Origin: Halolamina litorea
GTDB taxonomy: Archaea > Halobacteriota > Halobacteria > Halobacteriales > Haloferacaceae
NCBI RefSeq assembly: GCF_026616205.1
Contig: NZ_JANHGR010000001.1
Location: forward strand, 62,001 to 126,000
Length of the DNA: 64,000 nt
Direction of reading: 5' to 3'
A program made the position numbers and the translations under genes. This document shows, piece by piece, positions 50,330 through 59,981 of this stretch (position 1 is its first letter; every line of letters starts with the position of its first letter). The notes beneath the pieces were generated by a model that saw only the letters and a list, made by a program, of their open reading frames with translations, made no database searches and was not told the DNA's origin.

Positions 50330-51385
50330 ATGCGGAACGTCGTCGTCGTCGCCCTCCTGCTAGTCGCTGCGATCTCCGGTGTAGCGGGTGCACAGGAGGC
50401 TCCGTCCGTCGCCAACGCGACGACCACGTTCGACGCGGAACTCCGGGCCAACGGCGACGCCGACTGGACCGTCACCACCGTGGTCCCCATCGACACGGCC
50501 GAAGAACGCGACGCCTTCCGGGACTACGGCGAGCGCTTCGTCGCCGGTGACGGCGCCGCGGGGCCGGGGATCGCGTTCTTCGAGCGGGCCGCCGAACTGG
50601 CGTCGACGGCCGCCGGCCGTGAGATGACGATCACCGGCGTGGAGCGTGACTACACCGTCGGCACCGACGCGGGCCGCCTCGAACTCCGCTTCCGGTGGAC
50701 GAGCTTCCTCGCCGCGTCCGGCGACGGCTACGAGCTTTCCGATGCACTGCTGACGAGTGACGGCACGTGGCTCCGCTCGCTCGAGGCCGGACAGGAGATC
50801 CGGATCCACACGCCGCCGGGCTACGACATCCAGCGGAGCATCGAGGCTCGACAGGAGAACGACTCGCTCGTGGTCGCCGGCCCCGAGTCGTTCGAGCCGA
50901 CGGAGTTTGCGGTCGTCTACCGGCCCGCCGACCCCGCCAGCCCGCCGACGGACACGGCCTCCCCGACCCCGGTGGCGCCGACGCCCGACGAGGGCATCGA
51001 CGGCGCGGTCGTCGGCCTGGTCGGCCTGCTCGCGCTCGCCGTCGCCGTGCTCGCGGTGTGGCGCTGGCGCGGCGGCGAATCGATCGCTGGGATCGAGGAC
51101 GGTGGCTCGCCGGACGGGGACGCGGCGGCCGAGCCGGCACCCGAGGAGCCCGAACCGGACCCCGCGATCGACCCGGAACTCCTCTCAGACGAGGAGCGCG
51201 TCGAGGCGCTGCTCGAACAGAACGGGGGCCGGATGCGGCAGGCCGCCATCGTCGAGGAGACTGACTGGTCGGACGCCAAGGTCTCTCAGCTGCTCTCCCG
51301 GATGGCCGACGACGGGGAGATCGAGAAACTCCGCCTCGGCCGCGAGAACGTCATCTCGTTGCCCAACGGCGAGGACGAACCGTAG
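50330..51385 (+). CDS. Membrane-anchored winged-helix regulator with extracellular domain
   Basis: The 351-residue product has an N-terminal signal (MRNVVVVALLLVAAISGVAG), an outside beta-sandwich-like domain (about 25-200), a Thr/Pro linker, a transmembrane helix (about 222-243: GAVVGLVGLLALAVAVLAVW), an acidic linker and a C-terminal winged helix (about 275-345: DEERVEALLEQNGGRMRQAA, SDAKVSQLLSRM). The topology puts the DNA-binding part inside, so it could sense an extracellular state and control transcription in one component. It faces the secreted protein gene across a 97-base shared promoter gap. Confidence 0.8.
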   Translation: MRNVVVVALLLVAAISGVAGAQEAPSVANATTTFDAELRANGDADWTVTTVVPIDTAEERDAFRDYGERFVAGDGAAGPGIAFFERAAELASTAAGREMTITGVERDYTVGTDAGRLELRFRWTSFLAASGDGYELSDALLTSDGTWLRSLEAGQEIRIHTPPGYDIQRSIEARQENDSLVVAGPESFEPTEFAVVYRPADPASPPTDTASPTPVAPTPDEGIDGAVVGLVGLLALAVAVLAVWRWRGGESIAGIEDGGSPDGDAAAEPAPEEPEPDPAIDPELLSDEERVEALLEQNGGRMRQAAIVEETDWSDAKVSQLLSRMADDGEIEKLRLGRENVISLPNGEDEP

Positions 51386-51447
51386 CCAACGGTCGCCGGC
51401 TTCGTCGTCCCGGCCAACGCTCCCCCTCCCGCCCGCGTGGGCATAGC

Positions 51448-51460
51448 GAAAGGATTTACC
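51448..51460 (+). promoter_or_regulatory. Promoter of the etfBA operon
   Basis: CGAAAGG (BRE-like) and TTTACC lie 25-37 bases before ATG 51485. Confidence 0.5.
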
Positions 51461-51484
51461 CCCATCCACGGGAATCCGAGGGCG

Positions 51485-52282
51485 ATGAAGATTCTGGTGA
51501 CCGTCAAGGAGGTGGCGGCCGTCGAGGACGACTTCGAGATCGACGGACTGGCCATCGACGAGCGGTACCTCGAGTACGACCTCAACGAGTGGGACGACTA
51601 CGCCGTCGAGGCGGCCGTACAGATCGCCGAAGCGGCCGACGAGGACGTGGAGGTCGTCGCCGCCACGATCGGCCCCGAGCGAAGCGAGGAGACCATCCGG
51701 ATGGCGCTGGCGAAGGGCGCCGACCGCGCGGTCCGTGTCTGGGACGACGCCATCGCCGAGCAGTCGCTGCTCGACGTGGACGCGAAGGTCAGCGTGTTCG
51801 AGCAGGTCGTCGCCGAGGAGGACCCCGACCTCGTCCTGACGGGCGTGCAGGCCGCCGACGACGCCTTCGGGGCGACCGGCGTCGCGCTGGCCAACCGCGT
51901 GGGCTACCAGTGGGCGGCGGTCGTCAACGACCTCGACTACGCCGCCGGCGACGAGACGGCGACGGTTCGACGGGAACTGGAGGGCGGCGTCGAGGAGATC
52001 ACCGAGATCGACCTCCCGGCCGTGCTCTCGATCCAGACCGGCATCAACGAGCCCCGCTACGCGAGCCTCCGCGGTATCCGACAGGCCCAACAGAAGGAGA
52101 TCGCGCCGCGTGACCTGAGCGACCTCGGCCTCGACGCCGAGAGCGTTGACGGCGCGCTGGAACTGGTCGACATGTACGAACCCGAGAGCGAGTCCGACGC
52201 GACCCTCTTCGAGGGGAGCGCCGAGGACACCGCCGCGGAGTTGGCTTCCGTGCTGCGGGACAAGGGGGTGGTCGGCGAATGA
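51485..52282 (+). CDS. etfB: Electron transfer flavoprotein beta subunit
   Basis: The 265-residue product has the EtfB signature ILVTVKEV at the start, LNEWDDYAVEAAVQIAE, ATIGPERSEETIRMALAKGADRAV and DLVLTGVQAADDAFGATGVALAN. With EtfA it carries electrons from acyl-CoA or other dehydrogenases to the quinone pool. ATG 51485 fits the first beta strand and TATA spacing. EtfA overlaps by 4 bases (ATGA). No adjacent Etf-quinone oxidoreductase (FixCX) gene is seen. Confidence 0.93.
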   Translation: MKILVTVKEVAAVEDDFEIDGLAIDERYLEYDLNEWDDYAVEAAVQIAEAADEDVEVVAATIGPERSEETIRMALAKGADRAVRVWDDAIAEQSLLDVDAKVSVFEQVVAEEDPDLVLTGVQAADDAFGATGVALANRVGYQWAAVVNDLDYAAGDETATVRRELEGGVEEITEIDLPAVLSIQTGINEPRYASLRGIRQAQQKEIAPRDLSDLGLDAESVDGALELVDMYEPESESDATLFEGSAEDTAAELASVLRDKGVVGE

Positions 52283-53232
52283 GCGACGTTCTGTTCGTCG
52301 CCGAACACCGCCGCGGCGAACTCCGTGACGTGAGCTACGAGGGGATCACCGCCGGCCGCGAACTGGCCGACGAACTCGGTGGCGACTTCCACGTCGCCGT
52401 GGTCTCCGGCGGCGTCGAGGCGTTCGCCGAGTCCCTCAACACGCCGGAAGTGGACGCCATCCACACCGTCGACGCCGGCGAGGAGTTCGATCACGACACC
52501 TACACGGCAGCGACCGAGGCGCTCCACGCCGAGATCGACCCGGCCGCGCTGGTGCTGCCGAACTCGGTCAACGGCCTCGACTACGCCCCGGCGGTCGCCG
52601 ACGAACTCGGCCTGCCGTACGCCACCGACGCGGTGGGGATCGAGTACGACGGCGGCCTGACCGTCACCCGCGAGATGTACGGCTCGAAGGTCGAGACGAC
52701 CGTCGACGTGGCCGGCGACCAGTTCGTCGTCAGCATCCGCGGCGGCGAGTGGGCCGCCGCGAGCGGCGCCGGCGACGCCGAGGTCTCGGCGTTCGACTTC
52801 GACGAGTCCGGCGTGGCCGACGGCTCCCGCGTGCAGGGGTTCGAGGAGGTCGGCGGCGGCGACGTGGACATCGGCGACGCGGAGTTCCTGGTCTCCATCG
52901 GCCGCGGAATCGAGGAGGAGGAGAACCTCGACCTGATCCGCGACCTGTGTGACGCCACCGGCGCGACGCTCTCCTCGTCCCGGCCCATCGTCGACAACGG
53001 CTGGCTCCCCAAGAACCGACAGGTCGGCCAGTCCGGCAAGCAGGTGACGCCGAAGGTCTACCTCGCCATCGGTATCTCCGGGGCGGTCCAGCACGTCGCC
53101 GGGATGAAGGGCGCCGAGACGATCATCGCGATCAACAGCGACCCGAACGCGCCGATCTTCGACATCGCCGACTACGGGATCGTCGGCGACCTGTTCGACG
53201 TGGTGCCGGCCCTGATCGAGCAGTTCGACTGA
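52279..53232 (+). CDS. etfA: Electron transfer flavoprotein alpha subunit
   Basis: The 317-residue product has the FAD domain SIGRGIEEEENLDLI, SRPIVDNGWLPKNRQVGQSG, KVYLAIGISGAVQHVAGM and AINSDPNAPIFDIADYG, all classic for EtfA. The start overlaps the etfB stop as ATGA, so translation is coupled. The ATP synthase promoter follows 70 bases after its stop. Confidence 0.95.
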   Translation: MSDVLFVAEHRRGELRDVSYEGITAGRELADELGGDFHVAVVSGGVEAFAESLNTPEVDAIHTVDAGEEFDHDTYTAATEALHAEIDPAALVLPNSVNGLDYAPAVADELGLPYATDAVGIEYDGGLTVTREMYGSKVETTVDVAGDQFVVSIRGGEWAAASGAGDAEVSAFDFDESGVADGSRVQGFEEVGGGDVDIGDAEFLVSIGRGIEEEENLDLIRDLCDATGATLSSSRPIVDNGWLPKNRQVGQSGKQVTPKVYLAIGISGAVQHVAGMKGAETIIAINSDPNAPIFDIADYGIVGDLFDVVPALIEQFD

Positions 53233-53309
53233 GTCGGCCCGACGCCGTTTTCTTGCGGTTCGAGAAGTCGGTCTGTACCGGGAGAGGAGCCGCTCGCTTT
53301 CGCAAACAC

Positions 53310-53316
53310 CTTATAC
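53310..53316 (+). promoter_or_regulatory. TATA box of the ATP synthase operon
   Basis: CTTATAC, preceded by CGCAAACAC as BRE-like, lies 31-37 bases before ATG 53347, giving a very short leader. Confidence 0.6.
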
Positions 53317-53346
53317 GGCCCGCGGAAACCACGAACCGATCAGCTA

Positions 53347-53679
53347 ATGCCCAGACCGGAAGTTCTTGACCGGATCAAGGAGGCGGAGGCGGACGCCGAC
53401 GAGATCCTCGAGGAGGCTCGCCGGGAGAAAGAGGAGACCATCGCCGACGCCCGCGAGCGGGCGACCGAAATCCGGCGGGAGGCCGAAGAGGAAGCAGCCG
53501 AACTCGAGGAGGAGCGCCTCGAGGAGGCCCGCGCGGAGATCGAACGCGAGAAGGAGGAGATCATCCGCGACGGCGAGGACGAGCGGGAGGCGCTCGTCGA
53601 ACAGGCCGAAGGCAACATCGAGGAGGCCGTCGACTACGCGGTCGACCAGTTCGAGGAGGCGGTGCATGCTCAGACCTAA
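53347..53679 (+). CDS. atpH: A-type ATP synthase subunit H
   Basis: The 110-residue product is a single long charged coiled coil (MPRPEVLDRIKEAEADADEI, then AREKEEIIRDGEDE-type heptads), the peripheral stalk subunit that pairs with subunit E. It is the first gene of the ATP synthase operon and overlaps atpI by 14 bases. Confidence 0.9.
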   Translation: MPRPEVLDRIKEAEADADEILEEARREKEETIADARERATEIRREAEEEAAELEEERLEEARAEIEREKEEIIRDGEDEREALVEQAEGNIEEAVDYAVDQFEEAVHAQT

Positions 53680-55834
53680 GCAGATGAGCAAGCTCTCGGT
53701 GACTGGCTCCAAGCAGGTCATGGGGTCGGTCGTCGAGCTCGTCCACGATCGCAACGTCGTCGACGTCTCCGAGTACGACGGCTCGTGGGACGGCTTCCAG
53801 CCCGGGAACCCCGAGGCGGAAGCCGAGGAAGCGTCCGAACAACTCGTGACGATCCGCTCGATCAAGAGTATCCTCGGCGTCGACGACGACGACGCGGACG
53901 GGAGCCGGTCGGTGTCCGACGCGGACATCGACGCCGAACTCCCCGAGATCCGTCAGCGGGTCAACGAACTCGACGATCGGCGTGACGAACTCCGCGAGGA
54001 GCTTCGTGGGGTCGAGGAGCGCCTCGACGCCGTCGAGCCGTTCGTCGACCTCGGGATCGACCTGAACCTGCTCTCGGGCTACGACAGCCTCGAAGTCGCC
54101 GTCGGCTACGGCGACGAGCGATCCGTCGAACGCGAACTGCTGGACGCCGACGGCATCCGGCAGTACGAGATCTTCACCGGCGACGACGTGATGGCGGTGT
54201 TCGTCTACCCGAGCAAGCACGCCGAGGGCGTCCTCGACGACGCGCTCGTCGGTGCGGCGTTCACGAGCCTCGACGTGCCCGACTCGGAGGTCGCTCCGGA
54301 GTCCTACGTCCGGGAACTCGAGAGCGAGAAACAGCGCATCGAGTCCGACATCGAGGAGATCGAGTCGACGTTCGCCGACCTCGAACGGGACCACGCCCCG
54401 TTCCTGCTCGCCGCCGAGGAGCAGTTGATGATCGAGGTCCAGAAGGCCGAAGCGCCGCTCTCCTTTGCGACGACGAAAAGCGCGTTCGTCGCCGAAGGCT
54501 GGGTCCCCACCGAGGAGTACGAGGGGATCGCGGCGGCGCTGAAGGACGAACTGGGCGACCGTATCGAGGTCGAGGAGGTCGAGCGCGCACAGTTCAAGTC
54601 CGACGGTGACGCGGTCCACGAGCACGGCGAGGCCGTCGCCGACGGCGGGACGACGATCGGTCGGGACGACCCCCCGGTCGTGCAGGACAACAACGGGCTG
54701 GTCCGTCCCTTCGAGGTGCTGGTGAACGCGATCGGTCGACCCAACTACAGCGAGTTCGACCCGACCGCGCTGGTGTTCCTCACCTTCCCGCTGCTGTTCG
54801 GGTTCATGATCGGCGACCTCGGATACGGCCTGATCTACACCGCGATCGGTGGGGCCCTCTACACGCAGTTCGACAGTCCGGCGTTCAAGAGCATGGGCGG
54901 CGTGACGATCGCCGCGGGGCTCTCGACGGCGGTGTTCGGCGTGCTGTACGGCGAAGTGTTCGGGCTGCACATCCTGGGCGACATGCTGTTCGGTCACAGC
55001 GGCCCGCCGCTGCGGAAGGGGCTCCAGCCGGCCTACAGCTACTGGGTTCCCGCGTGGATCGTCGTTAGCGCGCTCGCCGCGCTGGTCCACCTGAACATCG
55101 GCTACGTGCTCGGCTTCATCGAGGAACTGCAGTTCCACGGCATCAAGGAAGCAGTCTACGAGAAGGGTTCGTGGATCCTCGCGATGAACGGCCTCTGGCT
55201 GTTCATCCTCAGCACGTGGTTCCAGGGCTCGAAGCCCGACTTCCTGTTCACGGCGTTCGACAGCGGTTCCGAGGCGGCGTTCGCGCTCGGCTTCACCGGG
55301 CTGCCGGTCGTCGTCGGACAGGCCGGTATCGGCCTGTTCCTGCTCGGGTTCCTGCTCCTGTTCATCGGGGCGCCCGGCGAGGCAGTCGAGATCTTCGACG
55401 CGCTGGTGAACGTGCTCTCGTACGCCCGACTCGCGGCGGTGCTGCTGGCGAAGGCGGGGATGGCCTTTGCGGTCAACCTCTTCTTCTTCGGCGTCTACGT
55501 CGACGAGAAGGGTGGCTACCACTATGGGGTCGGCGGCATGCCCGACGCACAGGCGGTCGCGAACCTCGCACAGGGTGAGACGCTCAGCTACCACGGCTAC
55601 GAAGTGACCAGCATCATGTTCGGCGGGCTCTACCACGGTGAGGCGGCCTCGCTGATCCTCGGGATCGTCGTTCTGGTGCTCGGCCACCTGCTCGTGCTCG
55701 CGCTGGGTGTGACCAGCGCTGGCCTGCAGGCGGTCCGTCTGGAGTACTACGAGTTCTTCTCGAAGTTCTTCGACGGCGGCGGGCGTGCCTACGAACCGTT
55801 CGGCTACGAACGGAAACACAGCCGACAGGAGTAG
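53666..55834 (+). CDS. atpI: A-type ATP synthase subunit I (a)
   Basis: The 722-residue product has a cytoplasmic N-terminal half with coiled coils (about 1-370) and a C-terminal membrane half with about eight helices. The proton-path Arg is in LSYARLAAVLLAKAG. ATG 53666 is chosen inside atpH so that the genes overlap by 14 bases. With the K ring it forms the ion channel. Confidence 0.92.
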   Translation: MLRPKQMSKLSVTGSKQVMGSVVELVHDRNVVDVSEYDGSWDGFQPGNPEAEAEEASEQLVTIRSIKSILGVDDDDADGSRSVSDADIDAELPEIRQRVNELDDRRDELREELRGVEERLDAVEPFVDLGIDLNLLSGYDSLEVAVGYGDERSVERELLDADGIRQYEIFTGDDVMAVFVYPSKHAEGVLDDALVGAAFTSLDVPDSEVAPESYVRELESEKQRIESDIEEIESTFADLERDHAPFLLAAEEQLMIEVQKAEAPLSFATTKSAFVAEGWVPTEEYEGIAAALKDELGDRIEVEEVERAQFKSDGDAVHEHGEAVADGGTTIGRDDPPVVQDNNGLVRPFEVLVNAIGRPNYSEFDPTALVFLTFPLLFGFMIGDLGYGLIYTAIGGALYTQFDSPAFKSMGGVTIAAGLSTAVFGVLYGEVFGLHILGDMLFGHSGPPLRKGLQPAYSYWVPAWIVVSALAALVHLNIGYVLGFIEELQFHGIKEAVYEKGSWILAMNGLWLFILSTWFQGSKPDFLFTAFDSGSEAAFALGFTGLPVVVGQAGIGLFLLGFLLLFIGAPGEAVEIFDALVNVLSYARLAAVLLAKAGMAFAVNLFFFGVYVDEKGGYHYGVGGMPDAQAVANLAQGETLSYHGYEVTSIMFGGLYHGEAASLILGIVVLVLGHLLVLALGVTSAGLQAVRLEYYEFFSKFFDGGGRAYEPFGYERKHSRQE

Positions 55835-55926
55835 GCTTCCACCCCCGCCGATCGGTCTTTCATGTGGCAGTATCACATACGAACAGCGGCGGCTCGGACC
55901 CGAGCGCGGCCGATTTCTTTGGGAAG

Positions 55927-55983
55927 GTTTATGACCGTCGTGGAGCCAACTACGCGTGTTCGGAGACGACCGAGTAAATACTC
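55927..55983 (+). promoter_or_regulatory. Possible internal promoter and hairpin before atpK
   Basis: The 152-base gap between atpI and atpK is unusual for this operon. It holds GGTTTATG (55927-55934) and GAGT-AAAT-ACTC (55972-55983) directly before ATG 55987. An extra start could raise subunit K, which is needed in many copies; the hairpin may affect translation. Confidence 0.4.
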
Positions 55984-55986
55984 ACT

Positions 55987-56238
55987 ATGTTCGAAATCAC
56001 ACCCCAACTCGCAAGCCTCGCACTGCAGGAAAACGCGATCCTCACCGGTACTGGCGCAGCCGCCATCGGTGTCGGCCTCGCCGCGCTCGGCGCCGGCTAC
56101 GCCGAGCGAGGTATCGGTTCTGCCGCCGTCGGCGCCGTCGCTGAGGACGACAGCCTCTTCGTGCAGGCACTCATCCTGACTGTCCTGCCGGAGACGATCC
56201 TCATCTTCGCGCTGGTCGCCATGATCCTGGCAGCGTAA
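55987..56238 (+). CDS. atpK: A-type ATP synthase subunit K (rotor ring c)
   Basis: The 83-residue proteolipid has a hydrophobic N-terminus, two helices with GxGxG-type packing (GTGAAAIGVGLAALGAGYAERG) and the ion-binding Glu in VLPETILIF in helix 2. The rotor ring turns as protons pass to subunit I. Confidence 0.93.
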   Translation: MFEITPQLASLALQENAILTGTGAAAIGVGLAALGAGYAERGIGSAAVGAVAEDDSLFVQALILTVLPETILIFALVAMILAA

Positions 56239-56260
56239 ACTTTCCTCCCCCTTTCCGCTC

Positions 56261-56842
56261 ATGAGCTTGGAAACCGTCGTTGAGGACGTTCGAGACGAAG
56301 CCCGCGCGCGTGCCGAGGAGATACGCGAAGAGGGCGAGAGCCGGGCCGACGAGATCATCTCGGAGGCGGAGGCAGACGCCGAAGAGATCGTCCAACAACG
56401 CGAGGAGGAAGTCGAAGCACAGATCGACGAGGAGCGCGAGCAGGCGCTCTCGAGTGCGAAACTCACGGCAAAGCAGAAGCGCCTCGAAGCACGTCGTGAC
56501 GTGCTGGAACAGGTCCGCGACGGCCTCGAGGACCGCGTCGCCGAGGTCGACGGCGAGCGCCGCGAGGAGCTGACCCGTTCGCTGATCGACGCCGCGGCCG
56601 AGGAGTTCGACGACGACGCGACCGTCGAGGTCTACGGCCGCGAATCCGACGAGGAGCTGCTGACCGACCTGCTCGCCGACTACGAGGGCTGGTCGTTCGC
56701 CGGCACCGAGGACTGCCTCGGTGGCGTCGTCGTCGAGAGCGAGAGCTCCCGAGTCAGCGTGGACAACACCTTCGACTCCGTGATCGCGGAGGTCTGGGAC
56801 GACGAACTCAAACACATCAGCGAACGCCTCTTCGAAGAATGA
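56261..56842 (+). CDS. atpE: A-type ATP synthase subunit E
   Basis: The 193-residue product is a charged coiled coil in its N-terminal half and a globular C-terminal domain (VEVYGRESDEELLTDLLADY, GGVVVESESSRVSVDNTF), the peripheral stalk subunit partner of H. Its stop overlaps the atpC ATG by 4 bases. Confidence 0.92.
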   Translation: MSLETVVEDVRDEARARAEEIREEGESRADEIISEAEADAEEIVQQREEEVEAQIDEEREQALSSAKLTAKQKRLEARRDVLEQVRDGLEDRVAEVDGERREELTRSLIDAAAEEFDDDATVEVYGRESDEELLTDLLADYEGWSFAGTEDCLGGVVVESESSRVSVDNTFDSVIAEVWDDELKHISERLFEE

Positions 56843-57891
56843 GCGCAACCGGCAGTTCCAACCCGGAGTACGTCAACGCTCGCGTGAGCGCCCGGCGTGC
56901 GAAGCTGTTCGACGAGGAGGACTACCGGAAGCTGCTGCGGATGCGCCCAGACGAGATCTCCCGCTACATGGAGGAGTCGACCTACCAGGGGCCGATCAAC
57001 CGACTGGGTTCGCGGTTCTCGGGCGTCGACCTGATCGAGTACGCCCTGAACGCGGGGCTGGCAGAGACGTTCGACGAGATGCTCGCGTGGGCCGACGGTA
57101 CCCTGTACGAGCAGATCGCTCGCTACCTGCGGAAGTTCGACGCGTGGAACGTCAAGACGGCCGTGCGTGGCGTCTACGCGGACACCGACCCGGAGGCGAT
57201 CGACGACGACCTGATCCGCGCCGGGGAGTTCGACGACGACCTCCTCGACCGCCTCGTCGACGCCGAGAGCATCGACGCCATCGTCGACCTGCTCGAGGGC
57301 ACGATGTTCGGCGAGCCGCTGGCGGCAGCGGCCGACGAGTACGAGGAGTCCGGGACGCTGGTGGCCCTCGAGAACGCGATCGACCGCGCGTACTACGAGA
57401 ACCTCTTCGAGGGCGTGACCACGGCGGGCGCCGGCCCGGGGTCGGCGTACGCGGAGTTCCTGCAGGCCGAGATCGACTTCCGGAACGCCCGGAACGCACT
57501 CCGTCTCGCACGCAGCGGCGCCGAGATCGATCCGGCGGAGTACTTCATCGAGGGTGGCACGCTGTTCACCCCCGAGCAGCTCTCCACGCTCTCGCGGAAC
57601 CGCGACCAGCTGGTCGACGTCATCCGCGAGAGCCGGTACGGTGACGAGCTCTCGGCCGCACTCGACGAGTTGGCCGAGGTCGACAGCCTCATCGGCTTCG
57701 AGCAGGCCCTGGAAGGCGCGCTGCTGGAACACTCCCGCAACGCGGCCCACGCCCACCCGATGTCGGTCTGTCCGGTCATCGCCTTCGTGCTCGCGAAGGA
57801 GCGCGAGGCAGACAACATCCGTGCCATCGCCCGGGGCACCGAGGCGGGGCTCGACCCCGACGAGATCCGGGCGGAACTGGTGGTACGATGA
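56839..57891 (+). CDS. atpC: A-type ATP synthase subunit C
   Basis: The 350-residue helical protein (NARVSARRAKLFDEEDYRKL, HAHPMSVCPVIAFVLAKERE) is the C/d-type connector that links the central stalk to the K ring. It overlaps atpE and atpF by 4 bases on each side. Confidence 0.92.
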   Translation: MSATGSSNPEYVNARVSARRAKLFDEEDYRKLLRMRPDEISRYMEESTYQGPINRLGSRFSGVDLIEYALNAGLAETFDEMLAWADGTLYEQIARYLRKFDAWNVKTAVRGVYADTDPEAIDDDLIRAGEFDDDLLDRLVDAESIDAIVDLLEGTMFGEPLAAAADEYEESGTLVALENAIDRAYYENLFEGVTTAGAGPGSAYAEFLQAEIDFRNARNALRLARSGAEIDPAEYFIEGGTLFTPEQLSTLSRNRDQLVDVIRESRYGDELSAALDELAEVDSLIGFEQALEGALLEHSRNAAHAHPMSVCPVIAFVLAKEREADNIRAIARGTEAGLDPDEIRAELVVR

Positions 57892-58211
57892 GCACTGAGA
57901 TAGCCGTTATCGGTAGCCCGGAGTTCACGACCGGGTTCCGTCTCGCCGGCGTCCGGAAGTTCGAGGACGTTCCCGAGGCGGAGAAGGACGAGCGACTCGA
58001 CGACGCCGTCGAGACGACGCTCGAAGACGAGGGAGTCGGCATCATCGTGATGCACGACGACGACCTCGACCACCTCTCGCGGGGGACCCGCGAGGCAGTC
58101 GAGACGAGCGTCGAACCGACGCTCGTGACACTCGGCGGTGGCGCTGGCAGCGGCGGGCTGCGCGACCAGATCAAACGAGCCATCGGGATCGACCTGATGG
58201 ATGAGGACTAA
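57888..58211 (+). CDS. atpF: A-type ATP synthase subunit F
   Basis: The 107-residue product has a Rossmann-like alpha/beta fold (EIAVIGSPEFTTGFRLAGV, GVGIIVMHDDDLDHL) of central stalk subunit F. It overlaps atpC by 4 bases and is 3 bases before atpA. Confidence 0.92.
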   Translation: MSTEIAVIGSPEFTTGFRLAGVRKFEDVPEAEKDERLDDAVETTLEDEGVGIIVMHDDDLDHLSRGTREAVETSVEPTLVTLGGGAGSGGLRDQIKRAIGIDLMDED

Positions 58212-58214
58212 CCA

Positions 58215-59981
58215 ATGAGTCAGGCAACAGACGTCGCCGCGGAAGAACGCGGCCAGATCGAGAGCGTGAGCGGTCCGGTCGTGACCGCCGTCGACCTCGA
58301 CGCCCGAATGAACGACGTCGTCTACGTGGGCGACGAAGGGCTGATGGGCGAGGTTATCGAGATCGAAGGCAACGTCACGACGGTCCAAGTGTACGAAGAG
58401 ACCTCCGGGGTCGGCCCCGGCGAACCCGTCGTCAACACGGGCGAGCCGCTGACGGTCGATCTGGGTCCGGGGATGCTCGACTCCATCTACGACGGCGTCC
58501 AGCGTCCGCTGGACGTCCTCGAGGAGAAGATGGGGTCGGCGTTCCTCGACCGCGGGGTCGACGCGCCGGGTATCGACATGGAGCAGACCTGGGCGTTCGA
58601 GCCCGAGGTCGAGGCAGGTGACGAGGTCGAGGCCGGCGACATCGTCGGCACCGTCCCCGAAACCCAGACCATCGACCACAAGGTCATGGTCCCGCCGGAC
58701 TACGAGGGTGGCGAGGTCGCCGAGGCCGAATCCGGCGACTTCACCGTCCAGGAGCCGGTCGTTACGCTGGAGAACGGCGAGGAGATCCAGATGCACCAGG
58801 AGTGGCCGGTGCGTGAGGCCCGTCCGGTGCACGAGAAGCAGACGCCGACCGAGCCGCTGATCTCCGGTCAGCGTATCCTCGACGGCCTGTTCCCGCTCGC
58901 GAAGGGCGGGACGGCGGCCATCCCGGGTCCCTTCGGCTCCGGGAAGACCGTCACCCAGCAGAGCCTCGCGAAGTTCGCCGACGCCGACATCGTCGTCTAC
59001 ATCGGCTGTGGCGAGCGGGGCAACGAGATGACCGAAGTGATCGAGGACTTCCCGGAACTGCCCGACCCGCAGACCGGGAACCCGCTGATGGAGCGGACGA
59101 CCCTGATCGCGAACACCTCGAACATGCCCGTGGCCGCACGCGAGTCGTGTGTGTACACCGGGATCACCATCGGGGAGTTCTACCGCGACATGGGCTACGA
59201 CGTGGCGCTGATGGCCGACTCCACCTCCCGGTGGGCCGAGGCCATGCGCGAGATCTCCTCCCGACTGGAGGAGATGCCCGGCGAGGAGGGCTACCCCGCC
59301 TACCTCGCCGCGCGCCTCTCGCAGTTCTACGAGCGGGCCGGCTACTTCGAGAACGTCAACGGCAGCGAGGGCTCGATCTCCGTGATCGGCGCCGTCTCGC
59401 CGCCGGGCGGTGACTTCTCCGAGCCGGTCACGCAGAACACCCTGCGTATCGTCAAGACGTTCTGGGCGCTGGATTCGGACCTCGCGGAACGCCGGCACTT
59501 CCCGGCGATCAACTGGGACGAGTCCTACTCGCTCTACAAGGACCAGCTCGACGAGTGGTTCGAGGAGAACGTCGCCGCCGACTGGCCCGAGCGTCGCCAG
59601 TGGGCCGTCGACGTGCTCGACGAGGAGAGCGAACTGCAGGAGATCGTTCAGCTCGTCGGGGAGGACGCCCTGCCCGACGACCAGCGGCTGACCCTCGAGG
59701 TCGCCCGCTACATCCGTGAGGGCTGGCTCCAGCAGAACGCCTTCATCGAGGTGGACCAGTACTGTCCGCCCGAGAAGACGTTCATGATGCTCGGCGCCAT
59801 CCGAACCTTCAACGAGGAGGCCTTCGAGGCGCTCGAAGCCGGCGTCCCGATCGACGAGATCACGTCCATCGACGCCGCGCCCAAGCTCAACCGCATCGCA
59901 ACCACTCCCGACGACGAGGTCGAAGAACACGTCGAGGAGCTGACCGAGCAGATCGAAACCCAACTGCGGGAGCTCTACTGA
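58215..59981 (+). CDS. atpA: A-type ATP synthase catalytic subunit A
   Basis: The 588-residue product has the P-loop GPFGSGKTV (about 237-245), the insert (non-homologous) region typical of A/V types between about 130 and 190, and Walker B with catalytic residues in [26 protein letters not shown]. It hydrolyses or makes ATP at the A/B interface. Its TGA overlaps the atpB ATG by one base. Confidence 0.97.
   Translation: MSQATDVAAEERGQIESVSGPVVTAVDLDARMNDVVYVGDEGLMGEVIEIEGNVTTVQVYEETSGVGPGEPVVNTGEPLTVDLGPGMLDSIYDGVQRPLDVLEEKMGSAFLDRGVDAPGIDMEQTWAFEPEVEAGDEVEAGDIVGTVPETQTIDHKVMVPPDYEGGEVAEAESGDFTVQEPVVTLENGEEIQMHQEWPVREARPVHEKQTPTEPLISGQRILDGLFPLAKGGTAAIPGPFGSGKTVTQQSLAKFADADIVVYIGCGERGNEMTEVIEDFPELPDPQTGNPLMERTTLIANTSNMPVAARESCVYTGITIGEFYRDMGYDVALMADSTSRWAEAMREISSRLEEMPGEEGYPAYLAARLSQFYERAGYFENVNGSEGSISVIGAVSPPGGDFSEPVTQNTLRIVKTFWALDSDLAERRHFPAINWDESYSLYKDQLDEWFEENVAADWPERRQWAVDVLDEESELQEIVQLVGEDALPDDQRLTLEVARYIREGWLQQNAFIEVDQYCPPEKTFMMLGAIRTFNEEAFEALEAGVPIDEITSIDAAPKLNRIATTPDDEVEEHVEELTEQIETQLRELY

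Noticed and set aside
53561-59963. Very long minus-strand frames (about 770 and 860 codons) over the ATP synthase genes
   Set aside because: They are antisense to well-supported subunits; open only because of GC bias.
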